64,000 nt of DNA from Temnopleurus reevesii (GCA_036244855.1 BQKZ01000273.1:145796-209795); one strand, 5' to 3'. Positions 47,836 through 61,503 are shown, counted from the first letter of the stretch. Notes: generated from the sequence alone by a model not told the origin. A program made the numbers and translations.

Positions 47836-50800
47836 TTTGTCAAATTACATTGTCATAGCATAATTATAAAAGAAGGGTTCATCAGATGTAAACAGCTTAA
47901 TAGTTAGTCATTCACCTATCCCATCTCTCTCTTTAACTCAGAGTTAGGCATTTCTCACTGCATCATGCGTTTGTATATGTTCCAAGCCCCCTTTCACGCT
48001 TCAAAACTGGTCCCACGGTGCAGGCATGCTTGAGAGCATTGATGGCCTCACTTCACAAAATCTGTTTTCTCTACTTTTCTTTTTCTCCCATTCACTAATC
48101 TGCTAAGTACTCTCAGACCCATTTATCCAAATAGCTTGTATGAGTTTCATTCACCTGTTTCCCCCCTCCACTCAGTCTACTCAAATAAAGATTGAAAGGC
48201 TGAAAGACGGGATCAGTCTTGATGCTAGTGATTAGTCAGGTAGTGTTATCATTAATAGAGCTGGAAATCTGCTATGGGACTCCACAAGGTTGAGCCCATT
48301 GTTAATTCGTCATTATTTTCTATGGGAAGGTATTGCTTAACATGTGGCCAAAGTGGGCTCAAGCACCAAAATTTCCCATCATTGTGATAGTATGTCAGTG
48401 TTTATTAGTGATGTCCTTCTAAAGAAAGCATACATTTGCGTTTGGTTTTGCCGCACCTACGTCTGCTTGTTCAATTCAAATGTCCAATACATGATCCATT
48501 GTGAGAGGGGTTTCATGCAAAAGGGAATTCTCTCATGGGAAGGAGAGATGTGAAAAATAATTTACCGGTATATTCGTCTGCAACTTATTAAGCCATTTCA
48601 TATGTTGTGATACAATTCCATAATTTGTTTTACACCAGAGGATCTGACAAATAATGGCTTTATTCAGGAAGGTCAGTTGGATCAATGTACAGATTTGATA
48701 TGACATTTAACATCTAGGAGGACAGGATAATTTGTTCAAGTAGCTCAAATAAGAATGCTTTTATTACTATTAGATCAAATTATCTTATTGAACAGATGGA
48801 GTTGAGAAGTTGGGTTAACCATACTTTACAATCGCATTCTGGCTTTAATAGGTCGGCTTCCTAAAGAAACTTTGCTAATTTTCCCACGTCCCAAACACAA
48901 GGGAATCTCCCAGGTAAATCACAAGACATTGTCTGCCCTTATAAAAGTCACAATCAAAAGCCATGGTGCATGAAAAAGCGAGACATCTCAATGGTTCTAT
49001 AATTGGAGTTTAATAGAGGTTTTTCATTGATACTGATAGTTGAAGAATGACTGATCCCCTGGGTTGCATATTGGTGTATTTGAGCAGGGCATTCATGGGT
49101 GAACCACTATTGTAGTTCATGGCCAAGCCTTGTTGGGATATATTCTCAATATCTTTAATATTATTAAAAGAGAACCATAGAATATAGAAGCCTTACTTTT
49201 CTATGAAACATAGATCTATGCCTAGAGTCCAATAAAAGTGTTGACATTTACAGATTTTATAATTCAAGAATAAGTAATGTGTTGCTTTAAAGAAATGATA
49301 TGCCTACTCATGATTTCCTTAAACTACCAGGGAAATAAGTTAAACTATTACCCCCAGTGTTTTTGTTTTAAATTCTTTATTTGTTACTGTTATTCAACCA
49401 ATATGGTAACAGTTGCCTGATTATGCACTCATATACACAAACAAAATGTTATTTAAGTATACATTCTGTGTTTGATAGAAATATCTGCGATGACCTTTCC
49501 TTTTTACAATTTAGCCAGGTACTTTTGTCTAAAAATGATTTGTTTTCTTTTGTTCATATGCATCATTCAATGAAAGCAAATTAGAATTTAGAAATTATGT
49601 CATTTTGTTGAGAAATTTTTACTGCAAGGACTTAATTGACTGGGAATTAACTTACTTTTGTGGAGTTTGGCAAATTTTAACCTTTACGAGGTAGAGCTAT
49701 TTGGCATTGCATTATTCCTGTCATCTATGTGTACATTTTCTTCTTGAGGACTTAAAACAAAGTTGGTATTTTTTCTTTTGTTCTGATCCATGGAGGAAAT
49801 GAACAGGGGGCAAAGATTCTTGTTGGAAAATGTCCTGTGGACGATCTCTGACATTCTCCTTCTATTCACACGCAACGAGAGAGGATTTTGAATGATGCAT
49901 TATTCTCAAATTGTGGTTAGGAATATACCAAAGCAATGATATTATATGATCCTTGTAACAATACTAATAACTCTTATTACACCCCATTCACCCACATCTT
50001 TCATGTTAATCCATTAAATGTTACCTGTTTCAGGGCAAGTCAACCTGATCTACAAATTTTCTTTCACTTCTCGTCACCACGTGTCATATATTTATACCTC
50101 TTATTCACCGTTTTTCATTCAATAAAAAAATCACAAAAGACAAGTTTTACCCCAAACTGAGCTTTTGCTTTGTCGCGGAGTTTTATAGTGAGAACTTATG
50201 GTTTTTCTCTAAGCCTGGGAATTTCTCATGATTCCTGTTTGACTTTTGTAACCGCAGAGTATAATTGATGAATAAAAAGCTGTCGGTAACTAAGGTAAAC
50301 TCATGTCTCCAGTAAATGTTATGCCTCATTGATCAAGACCAAAGTCCTTTTCTGATAAAATTCAAGCAGAAACGGATTTATGGGTTGGGCTATGAGAATT
50401 TACTGATTGCTTAGCTTCCTCTACAATAAACCAACAACTTCACAGAAGTCCTTCAAGTTTAGATAATTATTGTTCAATTACAGAACTTTTTTTTTTTTAA
50501 GTCAGAATGTTATTTACTATGGCACTCTTATTTTTGTACCCTGAATTATGTAACTTATGAGGAAATGCTTTGTTATGCAAAAACTCTTATACATGTGTTG
50601 TAAAAATTTAAAAATGCCTTTAAGAGAATATATGAATATGACGACTCTCTTCTCATCAAAAGTTTGTGACTTCTCTACCCCCATAAAAAAAATCCTCCAT
50701 TTTTTGGCGTACAATCTTGACAATGACTCATTGAGAACTGCGAACTTGTGAATAAAAACTGAAACCCCCCAAGTCGCATCTCAGTTGTACCAAACACTAA

Positions 50801-53255
50801 ACTACTCTTGACAATAATCCCCTTTCTGCTACTAAACATGATTTCAGGTTATTTCTGGATATCACATTGTAGCCGCTTTCACGAGGCTTCCTATCTCGTC
50901 ATTTATGGCTTCCAGTATTGTGTGCGTTTTAATGAATCTCCCAACATCTGTCCCGTTTCAATACCTGCGAAGGTATTGATTTATTTGTGCCAACAGATTT
51001 GATTGTGGAGATGTTTGATGGTTGTATTGAGATTCCAGTACATGCAATAGCATGCGTAGTACACTGATTGCCAGATAGATCGATTTCGTATAGTAGTGTT
51101 ACAAAGAAAAAAATTAATATTCGTGTACAAATAATATTGCAGACTGGAATATAGTTTGAATTTGATTATTTTTTATTATTGTGACCAAATTTTTGTGATT
51201 GCCATTTGTTGGCATTTCTTAAATGGGGGGGGGGGGGTAAAAAAATTGTGAAAAGAAATAGGCTTTGATTTCACTTATTTTTAATTATTTTTAATTATCT
51301 TAATATCTTGCATAATTCACAGAAATCATTTCATGAAGAAAGCAATTTCCAGACATAGCAGTACCTACACTAACATTCCTTCAAAATATTTGTTCCACAG
51401 CAAAAGTTTGAATGAATATTTGTCATATTTTGAAAGGAATTGTTGCTTTGATAGCGCAATGCAAAGGCTTCTGAAGGTTGATGCTGTTTTGTATAATTAG
51501 CATCATTTTTTTTTAAGAAGATATGAAGTTAAAAAGCCATTGCAAATAAAAAAAAAAATTCAAATTATGTAAGTGGAGCAGTTGTTTTTGTTTTGAGAAA
51601 GATGAATATTGAAGCTCAAAGAGCAGATCGTAAAACATAGAAATAGTATGGACCTTAATGGAAATGTAGAGATATCAAGGATTATTGAGTTATACATGAG
51701 CCTACTTAAAATCTTTAGAAGGAGAAATTCTGATAGGAATATAGTAATTGAAATGCAATACACCCAGACAATCTTAGACACATCAACTCATAATTTCTGA
51801 TCTATAAAAAAAAAAATCCATATTTAACTCACTTTATCATTCTGTCCTCTTATTTTAATTCACTTATGAAAAGCTTGCCACTGTAGGGTATTTGCCTACT
51901 GTTTGCACATCAATTTAGAAAGTTGGACATATTTTAGAAGATTAAAACATCTCAACTGTCCCAACATCATCATCCTTAGTATTGTACTTATAGAAAATAC
52001 TAAGATTTGTGTCCAAGTATTTTTGGCCTATCCCCAAAGGCTTAAAGACCATCCTTTTCAGGCTTCGTAATTACAAACCTCTAAAAATGCAAATAATATG
52101 GAATAATTCGGAATGAAGGTGACAGATCCGTGAGAACCTCTTTCTTTAGCTTGATCACGAAGCCATGACAGGGGGATTTTTATGGTACTGCATCCGAGAG
52201 GTAAATTGTGTTGAAATTTCTCAAGACGCTGTAATCTGATGATACAAAAAGAGAAGTCAAAAAGGAAAAGGTGAATAAGGATTCAATCAAACAAAACCAG
52301 GGAGGATGCGTGGGAAAGTGGTCGGTTGAGTGAGCTTTGAAGATAGTCAGGAAAGGGGTAGGTTTAAGAAGTTGTTACTAGACTGAATAGCCTCAATGAT
52401 GAGAGCTTTACCCCAGTCAAACATTTACATTGAAGGCTGCCTACTTCTAACCATAAGTCTGCCTGCAGTAAATGTGAGACAGGGGTTATAGGGGGATGGA
52501 TATAAAATAGATACAGATGGACAAGCATAGGTATCGGATTGATTCCTTTAATGAGGATGGTGGACTACTTTACACCCAAAAAAGTGTGACACAATCGGCC
52601 CCCTCCTGGGAGTTCTCAAAAAAAAGAGGGGGCCATTCAATCTGATTTGGAAAATGATCTTGGTAAGTTTGAGGATTTTTGCTCAGCATGATCTGCTTCC
52701 TAAGAATGATAAGTTCCATGCTGTTTTGTGCATTATGATCACCAACCCTGCCCCCCCCCCCTCCCCTCCCATCACTCTTCCAAATCTTTTGAACCCATCC
52801 CGTGATCTCTTTTCGTCCATCCTCTTGGAGACCTCGCAAATGATACTCGGCAGTCCCCTGCAATGAAGAAGCCTTGACTCTCTGGGAAAATCTTCCAGGA
52901 TATGGTTTCAATTAAGATTTGTAAGCCATACCCAGGTACATGTACCCTCTTCTCTCTCCCTCCGTCACCATACATATCTCCCTGCCCTCTCACTCTCTCC
53001 GGCATCTCTCCCGAAGTATCTTTTTTGGTCTGGTTGATTTCAATTTGAAATCACTTCTTTCTCATCCATATTCCGCCTTCTGCATCTTTTAATTGTTAAA
53101 ACAAGGTTTCCTCCCAGCCACTCCCCTCCCTCTTTCTCTCACTCTCTATCTCTCCCATTCTTTTCTGGAGTCATTCTTCAAGTCCAGCATCTAGACAATA
53201 AGCAATACATTAATTTTTTAGATATAGACAAATGGCAATATGTAATAATGTGAGC

Positions 53256-53320
53256 ACTTTGGTCAGTTTCAATTGGAGCTGTTAAAGCACTATATAAAAA
53301 AAATCATTATTATTATGCAG
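53256..53320 (+). repeat. LINE/SINE 3' tail fragment
   Basis: GAGCACTTTGG, GTTAAAGCACTATATAAA and ATTATTATTATG form a tail like those at 25.9 kb and 1.6 kb. No coding or tRNA-like part is attached. Confidence 0.5.
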
Positions 53321-53689
53321 GGACAAATGCACTGTGTATCTATTAATGCAGACTTTGCACCAACTACATCAAAAAGAGTTTTTTTTTAGGTCTGTGCTTG
53401 AGCTTTTAGATATTGAATTATAGGGGAAATAGTCCAAATGATGATGATGAACCAGAACAGCTTACCAGCATTTTCTCTCAAATACAGGATATTCTTACAT
53501 CATTTGTGTATTTTCAATGGTTTCATTCACAAACACTCTTTTGTGAGAAAACGCTTATGGTTCTTAAAATAGTAAAGTACTTCTCACACAAAAGTTACTT
53601 GACGTTGACAAGTAAACAACAGAATTTATAGAGCTAGGCAGAATTGATGGGTCGAGGATGTATCAGGCAGTACGCAGCTAAAAATATAG

Positions 53690-54060
53690 CGCATTGTCTT
53701 TACATTTGTATGACAGACAGCACTTAAGTGGCTTTCCATTCTTGCGCCATGGAGATGGTCGGCACGATAAGCGCATGCGGCGAGAAAAGGGGGCGTCAGG
53801 TCGGACAGGGGAGGCAGCACGTCGGCCCCACGGTCTAGTGCCTCTTCTATTTAATGACCCGAGTCAGGGGGGCTGCTTCCAGCTTCTAGGGGGGCTATTT
53901 GAAGGGGGGCCAGAGCCTCTTGTCCCGTGCCAGTCGGGAGAATCTCAAACAATACCCACCTAGCAAATCCGCCAACAATGACAAGATGGGCGCTATTGTT
54001 GGGCTCAAGTATGAGAACGCAGGGGTGGATTGATTCCCACCGAGCTTAGCCCAGGCAGTA
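53690..54060. promoter_or_regulatory. G+C-rich island with paired SOX-like sites
   Basis: The most G+C-rich unique block in the window, with runs such as AGGTCGGACAGGGGAGGC and GGGGGGCTGC. CCAACAAT and its inverse ATTGTTGG occur at about 53971-54002 in facing orientation, a format used by SOX proteins. The ORF 53694-53963 (89 codons) crosses it; it has no family resemblance, but is the least repeat-like of the unassigned frames. A regulatory element, a short unrecognised exon or a neighbouring-gene fragment are all possible. Confidence 0.3.
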
Positions 54061-55252
54061 GATCACCTGAATATAGACAACACCTTTCATTTGGGCACGG
54101 TAAACAAGAGACTGAGATTGAGCGTAGGATGGGCAGGGTGAATAGAATTGGAATTTCTGATTACATAAGGTGTGTGTGTATGCTCCTTGTATACATGTCT
54201 CAAATGATCACTGAGCTCGGGTATCAATGATCTGTAATCTCGCTATCTGCATTCCTTTACTTAATTAATTAGTTCTGAAGACTCCTTATTTTAAGAGCTC
54301 CGAGTGCAGTCGCTATTTATGTCTTCATGAGGCCATTTCAGTTGTTCTAGACAGGGTCATCGCAAAAGTGTAGCATTTGTGAGTTGGTTAAACCTCAACC
54401 AGACAGCTTGTAGCTAAGAAAATCATGACCTACAATCAAAGCATGAAATTAAACAGCTTCACAGAATTAAAATAATGGCAGGTAGTCCAACAATTTCAAA
54501 TATCCAAACTGAGTTTATGATCTGCCTCTTACCTTTTGAGAAGTATTTGGTATAATGTTAAAAAATATGCATTTCAATGATTACTATGTCAGAGTTTCTT
54601 TGTTTTTTTTATATTTTATATGAAATTAATTCTTGACCTTATACTCCAGTCTGAACAAAGAGAGTGTTATTTGCCTGGAAAAGAGAAATACAAAAAAGTA
54701 GGACCGTGATTCTTCAGGCCAATCAAAGCACCAAATATTTCCCTTCCATTAATGAATTAGATTAAATAACATAAGTGCATTTTTATAGGAATTATTATAA
54801 TAATTGTTGTTTTTTTAAATGTCAAGGTGTGATGCACACTCGTGTCACACAATTCATTCATTAATTCAATTCATTAATTCAATTCATTCATCACCAGTAC
54901 CAAGAAAAACCAACGATGAATGCAAATGTCAACAAATCCCAATCAAACAAAGCCTAAACCATCTAATATTCCAAATACTTCCCTAGCATTTAGATTGCTT
55001 TTGGGAAAATCAATATACATCAAAATTAATTTAAATTGCAAAGGGGATTCTGTATCAGAAGAAATGGTCAGAATTTCAGCAAATAGTTCAACTAAAAGCT
55101 GGTCAAAATAAGAATAAAGCCTCAATAATGGTCGGATGCCATTTGTTGTGTTTACACAAATGCAGGTGAAAGTTGAGCTTCATACAGTTAGGCACATCTG
55201 CCTACCATTGAGATACATTCTGTTCCCTGTGTATCTCAAAGCAACCAAACCA

Positions 55253-55416
55253 GGGGGATGTTTCATCTAGATTTGTCGCAGCGACAAGGAGTCATTTTCT
55301 GACAGTTCCCATAGCAACTGTCAACGATAGTGCTTTTCATCCAATCACAATCAAGGAATTTGTCAGCGCTGACTAATTGTCTCTGCGACAAATCTTGATG
55401 ATCCCCCCCCCCCCCC
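55253..55416. mobile_element. Foldback MITE with TTTGTCGC arms and X-box-like centre
   Basis: The left arm GGGGGATGTTTCATCTAG followed by ATTTGTCGCAGCGACAA pairs with the right arm TTGTCTCTGCGACAAAT and GATGATCCCCC. The element is 164 bp, close in size to the MITE at 39272. The right edge has expanded into a C14 run. A second symmetrical part, CAGTT…CAACTG, sits near the left-centre. The ORFs 55363-55569 and 55377-55577 cross its right end and are not genes. Confidence 0.8.
55305..55318. promoter_or_regulatory. RFX X-box-like motif within MITE
   Basis: GTTCCCATAGCAAC fits the RFX X-box layout (GTNNCC, AT, RGNAAC). It forms a symmetrical part of the MITE, so other copies of the family may carry it. 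Binding is inference. Confidence 0.3.
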
Positions 55417-56059
55417 TGAGGGACGAATGGGATCTTCATCGTTCCAAACTTGTCTTTTCATCGATGTCATTAATGTGTGATGAATTTTTACCACTCTTTT
55501 TCCACACCTTTGAGAGAAATCATGATGTGTCAGAAATGATGAGCATGCCTCAATTTCCCCTCTGTACATGCTGTTAGTAGTGGTAGATGAGTTTGCACTC
55601 CATTCTGAAATTCTGGCACATTTTAATCACTCTTGATGCCAATGTGGTGAACAAATACAGGTAATTGATACTCAGTATTCCATGACAGGAGTGCAATTAT
55701 AAAGATGTCAATAATTATCGGGGGTTACCATGGAATCGGCAATGACAAAGTACTCTATCAGTGAATTTTTATTTGACTCCTCATCATTTCACAAAGATCT
55801 AATGTAACAATGCATTATATACCCTTTCAAATAACTCCTAAATGAATCGTACTTAATATCATGAGAAAGGAAGAAAATGTTATTAGTTTCCTGTTATTCA
55901 ATGTTTTTTTTTTGTTATTTCAAATGCAATTTTCTGCACTTCGTCGTCATAACTCATAACTCACGTTTCATTTGAGGAACTTGTGTATTTGGCAAATAGG
56001 CTTCCAAATTCAAGGAAAACTACATTACTGACGGTTGACTTGATTAACATGCGGAGTGT

Positions 56060-56320
56060 ATTAATGCATGTGGGAAAACATAAAAAATCCCCAAAGACGA
56101 TTAAAGACGGTTGATACGTACGAAACGACCGTCGTCTCGGCCCGGCCATGCTCAGGTATTGACCCGAAGCACGGGGATGCGCTATTTATAACATGTGATC
56201 TATACTCTGGCCAATGCCACGATGTTGACAAGAAAGTGAAGAAGGGGTCAAGCAAAGTTTGCCTTGCCTCTGCTCCTGATGGTGCCAAAGATGCTCTTAT
56301 CGCAAACAGATGCGTTTAAT
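56060..56320. promoter_or_regulatory. G+C-richer unique segment, candidate regulatory element
   Basis: A CpG-bearing block (TACGTACGAAACGACCGTCG, CTCGGCCCGGCC) with open frames on both strands. The plus frame 56068-56319 encodes 83 residues including CDLYSGQCHDVDKKVKKG, which I do not recognise. No splice acceptor and donor pair supports it as an exon. Confidence 0.22.
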
Positions 56321-58999
56321 TGTTATCAGTGAGGAGAAGGTGGAGATGTTCACACTGACAGTTACAAGTTCATAGCATTACTGACTCTGATTGAATATAT
56401 AATGAAAGTCAGAATTCTTTGCTACATGTTATCACTATAAAATCTTGTAGAAATAGATATGGTCTGGTGACCCCTCAGTGATCCCATCGTCCTGAGTTTT
56501 ATAGCGATTACAAGGTAGCAAAGAATTCTGGCTTGGTTTGTGTCATTGTAAACTGGTTTATCTAAAAAAAAATGATGATATATTTGAAGAAAGGCATGTG
56601 AAAGATGAAATGAATATTTTTGTTACATGATACCTTTGCTTGCTTTGCTTGTTAAGCCTTCTCTGATTGACCATAATTTAAAAAAAAAAATTTGCCTCCA
56701 TCTTCCTCCCAGAAACCTGCTTCAAAATATTTGGCTTAAATACTTCATTTCAATGTGATTAGTAACCCTTGAAATGAGGTACAACAAGAATAGAGCGGCC
56801 TTCTATACTCAATTCATTCGCTCTCATGATAATTAATTTGATCCTTTTTCGCTTTTATCTCCCTTTTGAAACGTATAATCCATTTAATTTGAACACACTT
56901 TTCCTCTTCCTCATTCCTTTTCGGATTTTTCATTGTAATATTGTCTCAATTCATCAATAGTGTCTCCATAACACAATGGGTAAAATGCAAATTATTTACA
57001 AGATTAGCATTCCTAGGTTACTTTGAGATCCTCGTCTTGAAAAGGCTCCCGCTTGTTCCTTATGTGGGACATACTTTGTCTTGAGTCATGACCTTATTCA
57101 TATCGATTCAAAACATTTTGGTTGGAATCTAAAATGGAAGCGATTCAAGCTGTTAAGGAATTTTAGGTAGATGATATGGATGTTTGATAGATGTCTGCAT
57201 AATGATGTTTGATGATCAAATGAAACGCCACGAAAGAGATTTCGAGGGCAGGGGTTATTAGGGCTTTCTATACAGGTATCCTGTGGTGTGAGTTCTATGC
57301 AGGAAAAGAATGGAATTACTCCACACAGTTTGCATGCTCAGATGTCATACGGACCCTGCTTTTCTGCATTGAATTAGTCAATCAATCATTCGTGCACCAC
57401 CAAATTATGTTGCCATGACGACTGAAACACCAGCTAGGCGAGAACTTAGAAAGGGCGATGTTTACAAACATGTGCACAACTAATGTGGCACTGAGGAAAT
57501 ATGATTGAAAGAAAAATAAGAAGCCCTTATTGTGGGAAGCAATTCACCTTATACTTTGCCATGTTGGGCTTCTTTTGAAGAGAAAAAAGTGGAGGAAAAA
57601 GATGGTGACTTGTTTAATGGGACCAGGCTCATTGATGCTTGTGTGTGGTAGTTGTTAGATAGGTAATATGGGAACGACAAAGCGTTGCCTTTCCCACGTG
57701 CCATCATGTACGTGTTAATGTTTGATGGAGCATATCTCAGTGTGGTACCTATGTACATGAATGCATATCAAATAGAGAATTGCAATTCCTGCAACTGTGC
57801 ATCTGTTTGTGTGCGAGTATGTGTTTATATCATAGCCTAGTTGTCAATAGAGTCATTTGTTAGATTTCATAATCTGCTTTCAGTCAAAATGTCGCACATC
57901 GTTATGGATTATTTATTTATTGAATTGCCCATGAAATTAGGAATTTTCGTACAGATTATCATTGTATGTGGTCATTTGAGTATCAACTTTTTAAAAATGC
58001 AACTTAATATGCATCTTAATATGCATGTTTTAAAAATCTGATTGAATTAGTTAATGCCATAATACAGCCAAAATTAAAGTTTCATTGTTTATTTTATGCT
58101 GTTTAACTGGAGTGCATTTAAGTGACCGTGGTCAGGAAAAAGGAGAAATTTATTTCTTTATGTACTTTAAAGGGATACATTAGAATTGGACAGGATGAGG
58201 AAATCAATGTGAAACAAGCTGACACATTATCAAAAGCTCTATTATAGTTTTACTACGGCACAGAAAGTATTAAAATATCTGAAGTTTACCCCCTCTCTAA
58301 AAATAAATTATATGTATTCCTTTAATCTCTGACTGCAATTGAAGCCATTTTTATGAATTATTCATATCATTGAATAATTGAATAATCTAATATTGATTAA
58401 ACCCCAAACAGAATTATGAGAAATTGTTTGTTGATTAAACAGACTCTAGAAGGGAGAGTAAGAGGGAAAGAGAGATTTTCATAGATAAATAGATAAAAAG
58501 CTAGATCAAGATATGAAGGGAGGGATTGATGTGGTTAGAAAGAGTTTAAAGCAATATAAAGATGAAATGAAATAATGGGAGAAGAGTATGTAGCACATGG
58601 AAAAGAGCAGTATACATATAGGAGAAAGACAGAGGACAAGAAGTATAAATTGAGATAATTTGTGTGAATGCCTTGAAGTGCATGTCTGGTATGATCATGT
58701 CACCCTGGCTGCATCCACATCCACACATCATCTCAATGTCATGCAATGTTAATCAGCATCAAGACTTGACTTCCTGGTCATTGAACCTACATCATCATCG
58801 ATCCACCATCCACCCATCCCCCCCCTCCTCCCAAACAACGTATGCATTCACTGCCTGTCCCATCAATTGGAGGTGGTATCTTGTAGTTCATTGCGTTAGG
58901 TATACCTCCAAAGCTGTCTTGCCTTTCATTCTCTGAATAGTTTCTTCCTCATATCTCTATCTTGCTCCTTCCCTTCTCCCTCTTTTCTTATGTTTTTAT

Positions 59000-59270
59000 T
59001 TTTCATTTTATATGTGTATTTAGCTAGAGTTTTGTCCCCTCCCTCTTACTTATCCTCTATTTGTCCTCTTTGTGTGTTTGTGTGTGTGTGTGTGTGCTCG
59101 TGTGTGTTTTTTTTTATATTTGTGCTATTCTTAAATTCTTTGTCTCTCTCCATCCCTCTCCCTCTCTCTCTCTCCATCCCTCTCCGTCTCTCTCTCATCC
59201 TCTAACCAATTTCTTCCTTTAAAATCACTTACATTTCTCCATCCCTTCTCTCTCCCTTCAAGTATCCAAT
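59000..59270 (+). repeat. CT-rich tract with (GT)n
   Basis: A (GT)n run lies at about 59074-59097 and CT repeats follow at 59138-59200. The open frame 58990-59205 is a translation of this low-complexity sequence. Confidence 0.85.
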
Positions 59271-59379
59271 TTACTTCATATACAATATACATATTGAATA
59301 TATACCTCATTGTTATATTAACTTTTATTATTCATCTATTTATTTAAAATCTTTTTATTCAAAATCTTCTACATGTTCC

Positions 59380-60410
59380 ATGTATACCATCTCATAGACC
59401 CCTCCCCTATCTCCTTTCCAACATGCTCGCATTACCTCCATTCATTTGTCATCGACCTTGACATTAGCCTGGTGCACGGCCCAGACCTGACCCTGATAAA
59501 CTCCATTCTAAACCATTTGGCATTCATTTATTTTCTTTCAAATCTGTTTACTCAATAATTCCCTTTTAATCTGTTAATCATTCATTTTTGATGAAACATA
59601 TTTGCAAAGAAGTTTCTTTAGTTTCCAATCACATCTCAACAATTCTTCGCCATCCCCCCCCCCCCAGCCCCAAGCCTCCCTCTAACATCATCATTCCACC
59701 TCCACTCTTCTGGTCATTAGACCATAACATGAGACTGGTTCATGACCCAGACCTGACTCGGATCTATTCCATTCAAAACCATTTGACATTTATTTACTCA
59801 TTTTTCAATCTGTTTCCTTAATGATGAGAAGTTTCTGTATCTTCGAATTCCATCTCAACAACCCCTCCCCAAGCCCCCTTCCAACATGATCAATTTACCT
59901 CCACTCTTTTGGTCATTAGACCATAACATGAGACAGGTCCATGACCCAGAACTTGCTCAGATCTATTCCATTCTAAACCATTTGACATTTATTCATTTTT
60001 TTTTATTTTTCAATTTACTTTTGTACTGATGAATTTTTTTTTGTATTTTCCAATCACATCTCAACAATTCTTCGCCAATCTCCCCAGCCCCCAAGCCTCC
60101 CTCTAACATCATCATTCCACCTCCACTCTTCTGGTCATTAGACCATAACATGAGACTGGTTTATGACCCAGACCTGACTCGGATCTATTCCATTCAAAAC
60201 CATTTTACATTTATTTACTCATTTTTCAATCTGTTTCCTTAATGATGAGAAGTTTCTGTATCTTCGAATTCCATCTCAACAACCCCTCCCCAAGCCCCCT
60301 TCCAACATGATCAATTTACCTCCACTCTTCTGGTCATTAGACCATAACATGAGACTGGTTCATGACCCAGACTCGACTCGGATCTATTCCATTCTAAACC
60401 ATTTGGTAAG
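59380..60410. repeat. Tandem array with two-monomer higher-order period
   Basis: Five monomers of about 200-220 bp. The block GGTCATTAGACCATAACATG starts near 59711, 59910, 60132 and 60331, giving spacings of 199, 222 and 199 bp; a more diverged first monomer lies at about 59380-59580. Monomers alternate between a type with ATCTCAACAATTCTTCGCC and a type with CATCTCAACAACCCCTCCCC, so the true period is about 421 bp. Open frames here (59373-59558, 59588-59821) repeat the same peptide, but the monomer lengths are not multiples of three throughout, which argues against coding. Confidence 0.88.
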
Positions 60411-61503
60411 ATCATCATCCTCACAGCAGTGTCACCCTTCATAAGCCTCAAGTTCAGCATATTGCAAATCAAATATGTTCTTTTTCATTCTTCTAATAAG
60501 ATATTTATGCTTCAATATTTCATTTCAGCACATATGAAAATCTATTATTACCGCCCATTCTGGGGTTTTTTTTGTTTGTTTTTTTGGTGTAAGATAATAT
60601 TTAGCTTCAGTTTGAGATTCATACTGTAAGAAGGATTTAATATTATATATTTGTTACACACATTAGGATTGCTAACATTCAAATCATATTCATGGACAAA
60701 TATCTTATTGAAGTTGATTTTTTAATTTACACCTCTCACAACCATATGTGCCATAAATTAACTCCTCATGTTTTCCTTTTCAATTGGTGATTATGATTCA
60801 ACACATATTCAAACCTGCTTGTTGGATCTGGGTATTGTCATATGCACTTATAATGAAAGTTGTATTGTACAGCTTCTTCCTCCCTCCACCCTGCACCAGT
60901 GTTGATAATTCCTTTCCTTTGTAGACTGCTAGTAATACAAAACCATGTCAAAATCATTGTTCAATTCCCTTATTGTTCAGAGAGTAAAAGTAGATATTTT
61001 TCTTCTTTATTGGAAATGTGAGCTTTCTTCATTAGATGTGAACTCACTATACAAATAGGCAACAAAGTAGATATTGCATTTCCTTGTGAATATGGTTGAA
61101 AGGAGAGGAAGTCCTACAGACACTCCCTTTTAGTTAGATAACCGCCGGATATAAGTTTATTTTATAAGATCTTATTGCCTGGTAAAAGGGGAAACAATAT
61201 GCTTATTTTAATGGAGAAGACAGCAAGGTCTACTGAGATGCAATTTATAGGTCCCAACCTCTTATACATCAATGCCCGAAGTCATCAGATATCAAGCCGG
61301 CCTAGCTTGTAAATGGACATCATTATGAAACATATATCATGTATGAAGGACCACATCCATCTGTTTCTCTTAGCCTCGCATGTTTCTGTGAATGAAACTG
61401 AGGAAACGTAAAAGGAGCTATTATTGAAAATGAAGAGAGACATTGATTTCCCGGGGACATAACTGAGTTAAATGGGGTCCTTCTAGTTTTGGGGCGAGTT
61501 CAG

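Noticed and set aside
59373..59821. Repeated-peptide ORFs suggesting a tandem-repeat protein
   Set aside because: One monomer length (199 bp) is not a multiple of three and other monomers contain stops in the same frame.
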